Position numbers and translations under genes: made by a program. Source: Solea solea (lineage: Eukaryota > Chordata > Actinopteri > Pleuronectiformes > Soleidae). Taken from it: DNA of 64,000 bases. Positions 12,383 through 21,740 of the stretch are shown here, in pieces. The DNA is taken from the NCBI RefSeq assembly GCF_958295425.1, contig NC_081137.1:12129254-12193253 (forward strand). The letters are read 5' to 3'. The number at the start of each line of letters is the position of its first letter. Position 1 is the first letter of the stretch. The notes below the pieces were generated by a model that worked only from the letters and a program-made list of their open reading frames with translations, searched no databases and was not told the DNA's origin.

Positions 12383-12893
12383 TGTGTCTAGCTGGTGTAG
12401 TAGTGGCTAGCACAGTTGCCTTGCAGCAAAAAGACCTGGCCTTTCTGTATGCAGTTTGCATGTTCTCCCCCGTGTGGGGGCGTGGGTTTTTTTTTTTGGG
12501 TTGCCCGGTTTCCTCCCACAGCCCGAAAACATGCAGAGGTTAATGGTTGTTTGTCTCTATAGCTGTGTCTCAGTCGAAAAGCTGGATCCTCCCAAGTGTG
12601 CAGCCAGCAGAGGGGAAGAAAAACAAAGCTCTGCCGCTGGCACACAAAGACCTCTGGGATACTGTCGGCCTCGAACGGTGCACAGATGTATCCTTCGAAA
12701 ACGGCGAAAACAACTTCACATGGCAAGTGGGACAGCCCACGTCGCGGTGCTCTGACACATTTTTCGACAACATCTGGATGATAAATCCATCATTTGGAGG
12801 ATCCAGATTGAGACACAGCTTATGTGTTTGCCCTATGTCAGCAGCCCCGTGACCCTCATGGGGAGGATGAAGTGGTAGACAATGGATGGATGG
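12383..12893 (+). repeat. SINE-like repeat A, nearly full length, split by a MITE
   Basis: The 5' half (12383-12560) has an A-box-like TGTAGTAGTGGCTAGCAC, the TTTGCATGTTCTCCCCCGTG phrase, CGGTTTCCTCCCACAG and ACATGCAGAGGTTAATGG. The 3' half (12821-12893) resumes with GTGTTTGCCCTATGTCAGC, CCGTGACCCTCATGGGGAGG and the tail ATGGATGGATGG. In uninterrupted copies these halves are contiguous. The split by a 260-bp element dates that insertion after this copy. A T-run at about 12488-12498 expands the GTGGGTT region. Several open frames of 60-112 codons here are repeat sequence, not genes. Confidence 0.85.
12561..12820. mobile_element. 260-bp MITE inserted in repeat A (TAT target duplication)
   Basis: Left end AGCTGTGTCTCAG and right end TGAGACACAGCT form a 12-bp inverted repeat. 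A second matching block, CTGGATCCTCC, follows on both sides, shifted by a few bases. Directly outside both ends is TAT (12558-12560 and 12821-12823). Removing the element and one TAT restores the normal repeat A sequence, which independently confirms the boundaries. There is no coding capacity. The AGCTGTGTCTCAAT-type end with a 3-bp TA-rich target duplication fits PIF/Harbinger-like (possibly ISL2EU-like) MITEs. The superfamily is an inference. Confidence 0.85.
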
Positions 12894-13659
12894 AATTTCT
12901 CTATGGACTTTGGTGCGGCAGAGTGAGTATACCGCTTCACAAACTTCAGTTTACGGTCAGAAAGGGTTGTCCGAAGGTAAAATAAAGTGGCAAAAACAAC
13001 GTTTGACTTGAGCAGATGTTATATAGGTCAGCCTTTTGTTTTTCTTAAGTGACATACTTCAGACATATCACTATGACTATATCATATTGTACCATTTTGC
13101 AGATTACTCGTAATGCGACCTGTCACTCAGTGTCTGCAACCTTTATGATCAAATGAGCCATTTATGGCCCCTTTCCACCATAATAAGATGAATCTGGAGC
13201 TACAAAACTTATTTGACCCATAAAATGGAGATAACATCAACAACAGTTTTAAACAAAAAGATTCGAAAATAACACAAAACTAGAAACTGTTGACATTCCA
13301 TTGCTGTTGTCGGCACAAAAGTTATCCACTTTTAAATACTTATAGATTTGAAGTAAACATAGGATGTGACACCATTTTTTAGTTGACAACATATTGAAAC
13401 ACATATTTACCTGATTTCTAAAATACTTTCTTCACTTTGAAAGAGAAAATAAAATGAAAAGATTCTTTTAGGGCCTGAATAGCCTCTAGAACTGCAGGTC
13501 TATAAACCTACAAAACCCACTTACACTGACATGTAGACTAGATCTGTTAAACCAGACGGATTAGAGGTAAAACAACAACAACGACGTCTCTGTGTTGTCC
13601 TCATTCGGCCGTCCTTTAGGACAAGTCCTGCTTCACCTGACATTGTTTCCCACTGTCAG
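12894..13659. other. No feature seen
   Basis: Unique-looking AT-rich sequence with no element recognised. The phrase TTTCTCTATGGACTTTGGTGC at 12896-12916 recurs at about 15566-15586, so some diverged repeat may be shared between these places. Confidence 0.45.
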
Positions 13660-14060
13660 AGCCAGGCAGCCGTTTTCACAAACATATGCGCCCAATTACA
13701 AAATCCATTAATATCCATCATGTTCTGTCATAAATCATATAGCTGGCCAAGGAGTCTGACTGTAATTATTGCTGAGCAAGAAGCAGAAGTCTGTGATTAG
13801 GTTTAGTCATTATTCCCCCCCATGTGATTAATCTCAGCTTTGAAATAATAAATGGGGAAAACGAACCCGTTCTATGTCATCGCGTTTGTAATTGCGAATT
13901 TGAGCGTGACATATTACGGAGCCGAGCTTTGACAGGAATCTGTTTCCGTCAGCCTCTTCTTCTCTCCATCTTCCCTCTGCCTGATCAGCACTTTGTCACG
14001 TTGTTGTTGTTTTTTTTTATCGCAGCGTCTAAAAATACCACGACGTGAAACTCTTGTTCG
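13660..14060. promoter_or_regulatory. Candidate conserved non-coding (regulatory) block
   Basis: Repeat-free, balanced-composition sequence with many homeodomain-type cores (TAATTA, TGATTAG, TTAATC, CCATTAATATCC) and no sustained reading frame. This texture is typical of conserved enhancers in fish gene deserts. I have no alignment, so conservation itself is not shown. Confidence 0.25.
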
Positions 14061-14579
14061 CACTGAAGTGGTTAAAAAAAATAAATGTTGCTGAATGTTT
14101 CGCAAACCCCACACACAGACATACAAACTCCAACTTTTGGTTTGATTCATTTTGTTCCATCCGTTTAGCAGTGATGAAAAGATATTTCTACATCATTACA
14201 CCAGTGCTGATTAGTAGCAACGCTTGTGCGTTAACCTCAGTGTATTCACACAATTATTCCCTCTAGCAGAGGACAGTTTTATTTTTCCATTGAGAGTACA
14301 ACTTTGGATGCATGCACATCATATTAATTCTCTGCTTTGTCTGAACACTCGTTAAAGCGATTCTTTCAGCGTTCGCTGAAATTACACATGCTCTAGTGGA
14401 TTATATGTGCATCATTCTCCATCTTCAAGCCTCAGTGAGCATGAGGATATCTTAAATACTAATTGTTAAAAGGGTTGTGTTCGTGCCACTTAGTACTAGA
14501 AAATCTCATTTGGATGTTTAAAAAACCACCCCCCCGTTCAGCAGAGGTCCTAATTCTAATTCAAAACGCAGATTCCTCA
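14061..14579. other. No feature seen
   Basis: Unique-looking sequence between two regulatory-like blocks. No repeat family or exon recognised. Confidence 0.45.
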
Positions 14580-14870
14580 TCATTGTGAATGGTTGTATAC
14601 TTTAAATCTTATTGATCTCTCTGTCCAGCAACTTCTCTTCATTACGGGGCTAATCAGATTTACCAAGGCTGCATAAATGTGATTAGAAAATATCCCGCAC
14701 CTTCCCGTGGCAACACATTGGGCACTTTTCTTATGTACAGCATTGGCTCCCAGACAACGCTGACTAATGCCTTCTGGCACACAGGGTTTTAGGGAAATCA
14801 ATTTCTGCACAATAACTCGCCCAGGCAAGAATCTGCCCTGTGGAATGAAGGAAAGCATATTACTCCTAAT
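14580..14870. promoter_or_regulatory. Candidate conserved non-coding block
   Basis: Another repeat-free stretch, with a GGGGCTAATCAGATTTACC phrase and a GTGATTAGAAAATATCC phrase. A 92-codon open frame crosses it on the minus strand without any recognisable domain. Only composition and motif density support this call. Confidence 0.22.
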
Positions 14871-14989
14871 GCAAACCCTATTATCAAAGACACACAGTCA
14901 TACATTATTTAGTGAATGCCAGTTTTACAAGGTTGGTTCAAAAACAAACATGAATTATTCATCCGTGCCCTGACATTTGCTTGATTTCT

Positions 14990-15290
14990 GAACGTAATTA
15001 ATATTAAGAACAATCAGCTCATCGCAAATCAAATACTGGCGCTTTATTTATCCGAGTTTCTGAGGGAGACAAATGATGACAAAATCGCTGCGACTACTAC
15101 CGCCTAATGGACGTGCAATGGCGGTGTTCATTCATGATGAAAGGCGGGGAATCCTGGAGGTTATTGATTCAAATCCAGGTCGAAGGTTTAGCTGTTATTC
15201 TGCAGCTGAAAGAGGATCACCCTGTTTGCCGAGAGATCAATGAAAAGCCTGCAGTTATAATTAGCATGCACTTAATGATGGGATCATTAT
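14990..15290. promoter_or_regulatory. Candidate conserved non-coding block
   Basis: Repeat-free sequence with ordered motifs (CGTAATTAATATTAAG, CTGGCGCTTTATTTATCC, a TAATTAGCATGC phrase) and no recognised transposon. It ends in a short (TTA)5 run. The call rests on texture alone. Confidence 0.2.
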
Positions 15291-15695
15291 TATTATTATT
15301 ATGCCATGTACTGGTGAAACTGATTATATGGCTTCAGCATATACATGTCAGCACATACATAATTATAGTCAATATATGTATTCTGGTGCCCTACAGGGGA
15401 GACTGGGATTCATAATAACATATATATAAATGTGTTTTGGGTTTTTCCCCCTCCAGTAGATGGCTCACTCTCCCCGAAAGCGTGGATACTAACACGGACA
15501 CAAGGGAAAGGCACCGATAATTGAACTCACTGTTGGAGTCAGCAATAGATCAGCAACTCCTGTTTTCTCTATGGACTTTGGTGCAGGAGAGTAAGAGGTT
15601 TACCAGCCAGAAAATGCCCGAGAGAATATACACATAATTCTCAATATTTCACAGACATAAGTGACCTTATAGATTTCATTAGTGACCCGCTAAGT

Positions 15696-17504
15696 CAGGG
15701 GTCTCAAACTCAAAATGACGCGGGGCCACTGATGGCATCGTCATCTCATGGAGGGCCATTATTACGTTCAAATACTAGGAAGGAAGTGCAACATTTCAGT
15801 GTCAGTGCAGATCTGTTTTTCCTTTACTTTTATCTCAAAGAATATATTGAGACCGCTTACAATGAATAAACCACTGCATATGTTTAAACATTTTTTTTTT
15901 CTCCTTTTTTATAAAAATAAAAACCCTCAAATAACTTTGCAAAAATTGCAATCCCTGAACACGTTTTTATTTCTTGCCAGACACCTGGCAGCACTTCTTG
16001 ACACACAGCTTAGCCACATTTGCCCTGATTGAGGTAACAATTGAAATCCTGACCACAGCTTCCAGATGGGCATCACTCAGGATGGACCTGAAGGAATTTA
16101 TTATAGTTCATAGTAGAGAAAACTTCCAAAAAGGCACATGACCCGACTGAACACTTTGGACACCTCTGGGAAGGATGGATTCAATGCTCTCAGAAACTGT
16201 CCTGTCCAGGTCTGCTTTTCCTTGGACCTCTCTGGATTTACATTTAAACTCACTGTTGCATTGCAAGTCAATGAGTTCCATTTGCAAAGCCCTTGGGACC
16301 ATGTCCGCATCAGCTGACAAGGGGGTCTGCAAACAGTTTGAATGTGTCACTATGTACCCTGAAGTCAAGCAAAACGCATGGTCAAATTCCCATTAGTAGG
16401 TTTTTGGACATATGCATTGCCCCTGAATTGTGTGACCTCCTCCACAAAAGAGATCTGCATGCTGTGAAATGTTTTCCAAAGTCTCTGTTTAGTTGAAAAG
16501 GCTTTCACACTTTCATAAGCTGCTGTGACGAGCTGACCAGGGCCCTGGAGCTTCAGGTTGAGGATGTTCAGCTCCTGTGTTATGTCCACTAGGAATGCAA
16601 GGGTCCTTAATCCATTCTGTATCATCTCATACACTCTGCCGTCTCCCATGAACCTCTTTATCTCTTAACTCAACAAAAAAATTTTTTCGGCACATTCCCC
16701 CTGCTGAGCCAGTAAAGTACAGTACATCACCATGTCAAGCCTTTCTTCCTCCAAAGAGGCTCGGAACTGACGGCGCTGTTACCTGATGTAAGTGATACAG
16801 GACAATGATGCACTGGTGTATGATGCACTGCAAAACAACCAGCTGGATCTTTCTTTGGACCAGCACTACCAGTCCGTTTATTTTGGTGATGCTTACCAGT
16901 CTTTTCTATGGCAACGGAGCATGCTCCAGTGCACCACACAGTAGCTGGAATATTTCAATGGATGTTGCTGAAGAAGCCTCCTCCGGCTTTCCTGCCTTGG
17001 CAATTAACTCACTCACCATATGTAGCCTGCTTCAGCCTTCTGGACTTTGTGGGAAAAAACCTCTGCTGAGATACTAGTGCTCTCTGTAGCTGTGCAGCAT
17101 GTTTTTTTTTTTTTTTCCCATTCGACTCCCTCATACTTCACACATTGTTCTCTGTGTTTGGTTGAATAATGGCGCTGGAGGTTGTATTGCTTTAGTACTG
17201 CAACTTTTCCCCGTGAATGTCCGCAAAGAAATATTGCAAGGTCCATTTTTCTTGAAATCTCCTGTGCTTCTTTTTGGTTTTGAAAGAGACATCTTTTTTT
17301 TTTTTTTTTTTTAACTCCCAGCCAAACAACTTAGTTTTTATCCTCTCTCACACTCTGCTCTTAACAACAATTGCTGGAACTCCTACACTTTTGCCATCAC
17401 TGCTCACAAACACAATAGTTTAAAAGGGCATGAAACACTTACAAAAAATATATATATAAAAGATTGTGCGGGTGGTAGGGGGAGCCAGGAGTTTGAGACC
17501 CCTG
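15696..17504 (-). mobile_element. hAT DNA transposon, decayed, about 1.8 kb
   Basis: The ends are a perfect 16-bp inverted repeat: CAGGGGTCTCAAACTC at 15696-15711 and GAGTTTGAGACCCCTG at 17489-17504. Between them the minus strand encodes fragments of a BED-type/ZBED5-GTF2IRD2-like hAT transposase. The flanking octamers (CGCTAAGT and CTCTTAAA) do not match well, so the target duplication has decayed or the insertion site was rearranged. Long T runs at 17101-17117 and 17294-17312 interrupt the coding part. Fragments with similar 3' ends lie at 24511-24581 and 39645-39714, so the family was active locally more than once. Confidence 0.85.
15965..17246 (-). pseudogene. hAT transposase pseudogene (ZBED5/GTF2IRD2-like)
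   Basis: Read 5' to 3' on the minus strand, the order follows the family. First comes an N-terminal segment with QYNLQRHYSTKH like a BED-finger tail, then ESTSISAEVFSHKVQKAEAG (frame of 17013-17246). Next, in another frame near 16727-16900, come LVSITKINGLVVLVQ and VLQCIIHQ. After that come MGDGRVYEMIQNGLRTLAF and NLKLQGPGQLVTAAYESVKAF (16365-16649), then LQMELIDLQCNSEFKCK (16108-16368). The C-terminal dimerisation segment SDAHLEAVVRISIV...CCQVSGKK follows (about 15965-16085). Frame changes between these blocks, a large missing central part and T-run insertions rule out function. The family normally cuts and pastes DNA using a DDE-type catalytic core. Recognition is by motif memory, not a search. 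Confidence 0.8.
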
Positions 17505-17879
17505 CTCTTAAAAAAAAAAAAAACTTTATTTTTTTATTTTTTTTCCCTGCTCTGTGCCTGATGGCAGCCATGTTATCTATGGGAGTGCCTTCAGCAAAGT
17601 CTTGTAAGTATGTCAATCCCCCATTTAAAAAAACTCATCTATAAACCGGCATAGATTTTATGATCGTTTTGTTAAGTGGCTAAACATCTGTTTTTACGCT
17701 GAAGTCACTTATTGATATAGTCTGACACTTGGGTGCTGGAGGTGGCTCCTGGAGGCTGGCAGAGCAGTGTCTGGGATGCAATGTTGGGGTGCACTTTGAC
17801 CAACAAAAACATTGGTAACAGGGAGAACATCCTTGTTCAAGAGCTTTGTGTTTAGGGCAAAGGTGGAAGAGTTTGGAGA
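17505..17879. other. Poly-A/T-rich spacer with uncertain LINE remnant
   Basis: Holds an A14 run at 17510-17523 and T runs up to about 17543. From about 17730 the sequence may be older RTE LINE material (GGAGGCTGGCAGAGCAGTG and a GAGAAGGAGGTATACACTGG phrase), but it is too diverged to place with confidence. Confidence 0.4.
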
Positions 17880-18025
17880 GAAGGAGGTATACACTGGAGA
17901 GAAGAGGGATGCGAGATAGCAAGAGCAAGACCCCCCGTGTGTGACAGTGGGACAGATGCAAGGATTTAGTTTAAATACCTGGGGTTGACCATTCAAAACA
18001 ATGGACAGTGGACAGTAAAGGTGAA

Positions 18026-18059
<34 letters not shown>

Positions 18060-18440
18060 CAGAAGGAGAGTAGCAAAAGTGAAAGGGAGACAGTGGCACT
18101 GTCTAAAAGACGGGAGGCACTGGAGCTAGAGGTGGCAGAGCTGATGATGCTGAGATTTTTGTTGGGAGTGACCAGGAAGGACAGGATTATATTAGCATAT
18201 ATTCCAGGGACAGCTCAGGTTGAACAGTTTGGAGATAAACTAAGAGAGTGAAGGTTGAGATGGTTTGGTCACATGCAGAGTAGAGATGGTGATGATATTG
18301 GACAAAGGATGTTGAAGCTGGATGTGGAGGAAAAGAGGAAGACCACAGAGAAAGTTCATGGATGTTGTGAAGGAGGACAAGAGGACAGTTGGTGTGACAG
18401 AAGAGGACAAGATAGAGGCAGGTGAGCCGCTGTGGCGACC
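17880..18440 (+). mobile_element. RTE-type LINE 3' end
   Basis: Plus-strand sequence matches the terminal part of a fish RTE-like LINE. In order: AAATACCTGGGGTTGACCA, then an array replacing the next segment, then GCACTGGAGCTAGAGGTGGC. A reading frame follows with LRWFGHMQSRDGDDIGQRML (about 18257-18316), then a GGATGTTGTGAAGGAGGAC region, and the 3' hallmark CCGCTGTGGCGACCCCTAAA (18427-18446). Stops and frame shifts fill the rest, so this is dead. A second 3' end lies at 27355-27725 in inverse orientation. Confidence 0.8.
18028..18058. repeat. (GT)15 microsatellite inside the LINE
   Basis: A pure GT run that replaces or interrupts the part of the LINE just after the TGGACAGTGGACAGTAAAGG phrase. 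Confidence 0.95.
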
Positions 18441-18446
18441 CCTAAA

Positions 18447-20066
18447 TGCGATATGATTGGCTAGCGGCTGTGATGAAATATTTGTACAACACGATTTGAT
18501 TGGCTGAAGCTTGGAAAGTGGAAAAGTTCCCAACTTTTCTCAATGCAAAGGGCCCACAATGCAGTTCAGCGACACTTGACACATTCCAGGTAAATGAGAA
18601 GCTTTTCAGTTATAGCCTCCATCATGTACGTCTCTCACACTTCAAAAAAACCTTGAATGAGCCACTTATACAGTAGAAACAAGTGCACATTTGTTGTGGT
18701 TTTTATTCATTTTCATCACTACTCAGACAACTCCTAAACTCAACGAAGCATGCAGGTGATATGAGGTTAATTTACTTCAATTATGCGGATTTGCACGAGT
18801 GAAAGAAAATACCCCAGAGATTGTTACAGGCACCGTGTTAATATTCTACCCATGACTGCAGAAAAACTGCCTGAGTACTCACTGCTCATGGGTTACACAG
18901 CACCCAGCATGAACTACACACCTGTAAATTGTGTCATTTGTGACAATAGTTGCCCAAGAAAATAAGTAAAACTGCAGGACATATAAACACCATGTTATTA
19001 GCTCCTACAGGGGGCGTCACCAGGATCAAATTATGCCATAAACGTGTAAAAAAACATGCACATACATGTGCCCACACACATACAAGGATGAAACAACTCG
19101 AGCCATGCTGTCGCAGGTTGTATAAACAACAAAAAAAAAAGCATTACTGTAATAGTCTGCAGCTGCCAGCACAACCGCTCATTAAATCTATACACCAACA
19201 AACAGCTGTTTGCCAAATTGTCTAAGCAGGCCATCGTTGTTAATCAATTATCGTGATCACCTGATCAGCATTTTTTTTTTTTTAAACACAAAGGGATTCA
19301 CACACAGTGAGTTTTAAAGATTACAAATATTTGGCATGGCCATCACTGGCTTTTGAATATGAATTATTCCCAGATATTTTTAATCAAGTCATTTTGAATC
19401 GCTATTCTTGATAATGAGTCCAAATTAAAAAAGGAACAAGAAAAAAAAGAGCGAGGCGAGATTTATAGAGACTACCAGTGCTTTAGTGGCCACTGAAAAA
19501 TCACTCAACTGTTGTCTAAATGTCACAGGCCACAATCCAGATGCCGACTCACTCATGCAAGGCCTGGAGGGAGCGCGATAAAGGTTGCAAATGTCAATTA
19601 TGTCCGATAAAGTTCGGAAAGGCTGATTTCTGTTATCTTTGCACTGTTGCTTAATTCGCTCAAATGTAGGCACAGAAAAAGAACATACTGAATTATCTAG
19701 TCAAAAAGAATGATTTTTACTTAAAATAAATGTTTTTACAGATTTTGTGTTAATACACCTTTTTCCAGTTTTTCCTAAAAAGGACAATTTAAATGTTTTT
19801 TTTTGTCTTTTTTAATGTAGCTCTTTCTCTGACAGGCTGGCGTGGGTGTTAAGTGAACATGTATTCAACATGTTTTTACGTCACATGACAGGTCCACAGG
19901 GGGCTGTAGTCTGATACCGTATCCTTTCCACTGTTCATATTGTCTAGGCTTTGTCCTTGCTGGAAAGTGTCATGAGGTCAAGGACAAAGGACACGGTGAC
20001 TTAATTAGGATAAGACATTAACATCACATCGTGCCGTGAAGAGAAACTACACATTATGTGAGGACA
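18447..20066. other. No gene seen; possible regulatory texture at 19440-19680
   Basis: Starts with a short direct repeat (ATGATTGGCT near 18451, TTGATTGGCT near 18496). A T-run lies at 19270-19282. The stretch 19440-19680 is repeat-free with GATAAAG, TTAATTCGCTC and TGTCAATTATGTCC phrases and could be conserved regulatory DNA. No exon recognised. Confidence 0.4.
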
Positions 20067-20214
20067 CTCGCTCAGAGGTAGAGTGAGTCGTCGTCCCGGC
20101 TTCGCTACTTTGCTGGTACCTGTGATAGAATATGTGCTGCACATAGATGCACTGTATGATTATGTGTGTGAATGGGTGCTTTGAGTTCTATACACATTCA
20201 GACCTTTTACCATA
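20067..20214 (+). repeat. SINE-like repeat B, internally deleted
   Basis: Head CGCTCAGAGGTAGAGTGAGT (A-box-like) and CCCGGCTTCGCTAC, followed by GTGTGTGAATGGGTGCTTTG and ending in CAGACCTTTTACCAT. That is the plus-orientation layout of repeat B. The B-box segment (GGTTCGATTCC in the family) is lost between GTCGTCGT and CCCGGCTTC. Confidence 0.75.
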
Positions 20215-20641
20215 AGATTATAGTCAAAACCACCTTGTTATGGAAATTTACTAGGCAGGCACTATGTTATTGGCACACTATTGTTAGCAGCCAATGTTTG
20301 CTTTAAAAATGTATTATGGGATATCAGCAAACATGCCCTGCCAAGATGCCCTGAGTAATAACTAAAACAGATGTGAATAACGACGAAAACCAGCCTGACT
20401 AATGGCTAAAAGAGACCTGCCCTAATGTCCATCCCTAAAATTTGCTACGTCAAAAGTAAAGTTACATGCATAATTCACATACATGTATAGTTATGGTTAT
20501 TAGAGTTGAATAATTATCAAATAGACTCCTCCAGCCACTGAGTTACTTCCGGGTTACGTGACTGAATGAGGAACTTTCCTAAGCAAACGTGACTATTCGA
20601 CTGCAGCCAGGGTCTCAGTGTTGTTGAAGTGCAAAGGTTGG
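20215..20641. other. Spacer between repeats; no feature
   Basis: Unique-looking sequence between repeat B and the solo LTR. Its last five bases (20637-20641, GTTGG) are the left copy of the LTR target duplication. Confidence 0.5.
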
Positions 20642-20984
20642 TGTCATGCACCGTCAGTTGTGTTAGTTAGTTTTAGTTCAGTGTCACTTCCTGTTTATTT
20701 TGGTAAGGGGTTTTCTCTACATCCTGTGAGCACCTTTTCACCTGGTGCTGGCACCTTATGTGCGTTATCAGCGTCCGTGCCACTTCAGGAGTAAGAGATA
20801 TTTTGTTGTGTGAGTCTAGCTTATGTTCTTGTTTGTTTCTCAGTTATTTAAAGTCAAGTTTAGCTTGAGCTGTTCCAGCTCCCCTTGTGTTTTCTTGTTA
20901 AAGGAGGCAATAAAGCTCTTTAAAACCCTTCTCCTGTTTCTGGCCTTGTGCATTTGGGTCCAAGCCTTGTGAGAGTTAGTAACA
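20642..20984 (+). mobile_element. Solo LTR (343 bp, GTTGG target duplication)
   Basis: Begins TGTCATGCACC and ends AGTTAGTAACA, keeping the TG...CA termini of LTRs. It is bordered on both sides by the 5-bp repeat GTTGG (20637-20641 and 20985-20989), the length typical of Ty3/Gypsy and related integrases. Inside are an AATAAA signal at 20909-20914 and a downstream CTCCTGTTTCTGGCC and GCATTTGGGTCC stretch like the R-U5 of fish LTR elements. No gag or pol sequence is attached on either side, so internal DNA was lost by LTR-LTR recombination. The superfamily is inferred. Confidence 0.75.
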
Positions 20985-21210
20985 GTTGGTGCGAGCAGTA
21001 TGTCCATCACAAGAAACAAGCACATTTAAGAAATGGTGTAATGCCTGCAAACAGCAGCAAATTCTGAACACATATATGTATTTTTTTATTTTGATGATCT
21101 ACAGGGCCACCAGTGTAATGGGGTTTATTTCTGTACTTCTGACAACTAGTTGCCTTTGAAAGATGCTTCATTTTCACGGATTCACACCTCAAGCAATGAC
21201 AAAAATGTAG

Positions 21211-21288
21211 ACTAGAGAAGCCGGGAACGTAACCCACAACCTTCAAGCCGAAAGACAACTCGCTCTACCACTGAGCTACCGTCGCCCC
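21211..21288 (-). repeat. SINE-like repeat B head
   Basis: Reverse-complement head of repeat B: GGCGACGGTAGCTCAGTGG on the minus strand (A-box intact) and GGGTTACGTTCCCGG where the B-box should be, with the core mutated. The 3' body is missing. Confidence 0.75.
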
Positions 21289-21654
21289 GTATGTCAAACC
21301 ACTTCCTGTAAACACAGAGTTGAGACCAATCAAATAGCAAACAAATGAGAGGAGGATGTAAAGTGAGCTGGACACCGCAATCACATCATCGTAAAATGTC
21401 AGCGTGGACACTGGAGACATAGTAAAGGTCAACATGCAACACTTGATATTAGTTGTTGTTTTTTTTTCCTTTAAATGTTCTTTTTAGGTTAAATTCAGAT
21501 TTGATAAAAACCAAAAGCCTCATGCAAATGTCTTTTATGTTTTTATTGCAAATGTTTAACTGCAAAAAGACACACTAGACCTCGGAAACACAGGCATCAG
21601 TATAGCAACTATAAACATAATCTTGAGGTTAATTAATTAAAACGGACGTTGTTT
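21289..21654. other. No feature seen
   Basis: AT-rich spacer, nothing recognised. Confidence 0.5.
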
Positions 21655-21740
21655 GTGTGACTATGTTACTATGTAAAGTGCTCTGAGATAATGTTTGATG
21701 TGATTTGAGCCTATACACACATTCATTTTGACTTGATTTG
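21655..21740 (+). repeat. Retroelement-type 3' tail
   Basis: TGTAAAGTGCTCTGAGATAA followed by TTTGATGTGATTTGAGCCTA is the AAAGCGCTTTGAGATAA...GATTTGGCGCTAT tail of a common fish repeat, perhaps family R. Only the tail remains. Confidence 0.6.

Noticed and set aside
12388..12852. Cluster of overlapping frames on both strands (60-112 codons)
   Set aside because: Explained by repeat A and the MITE inserted in it.
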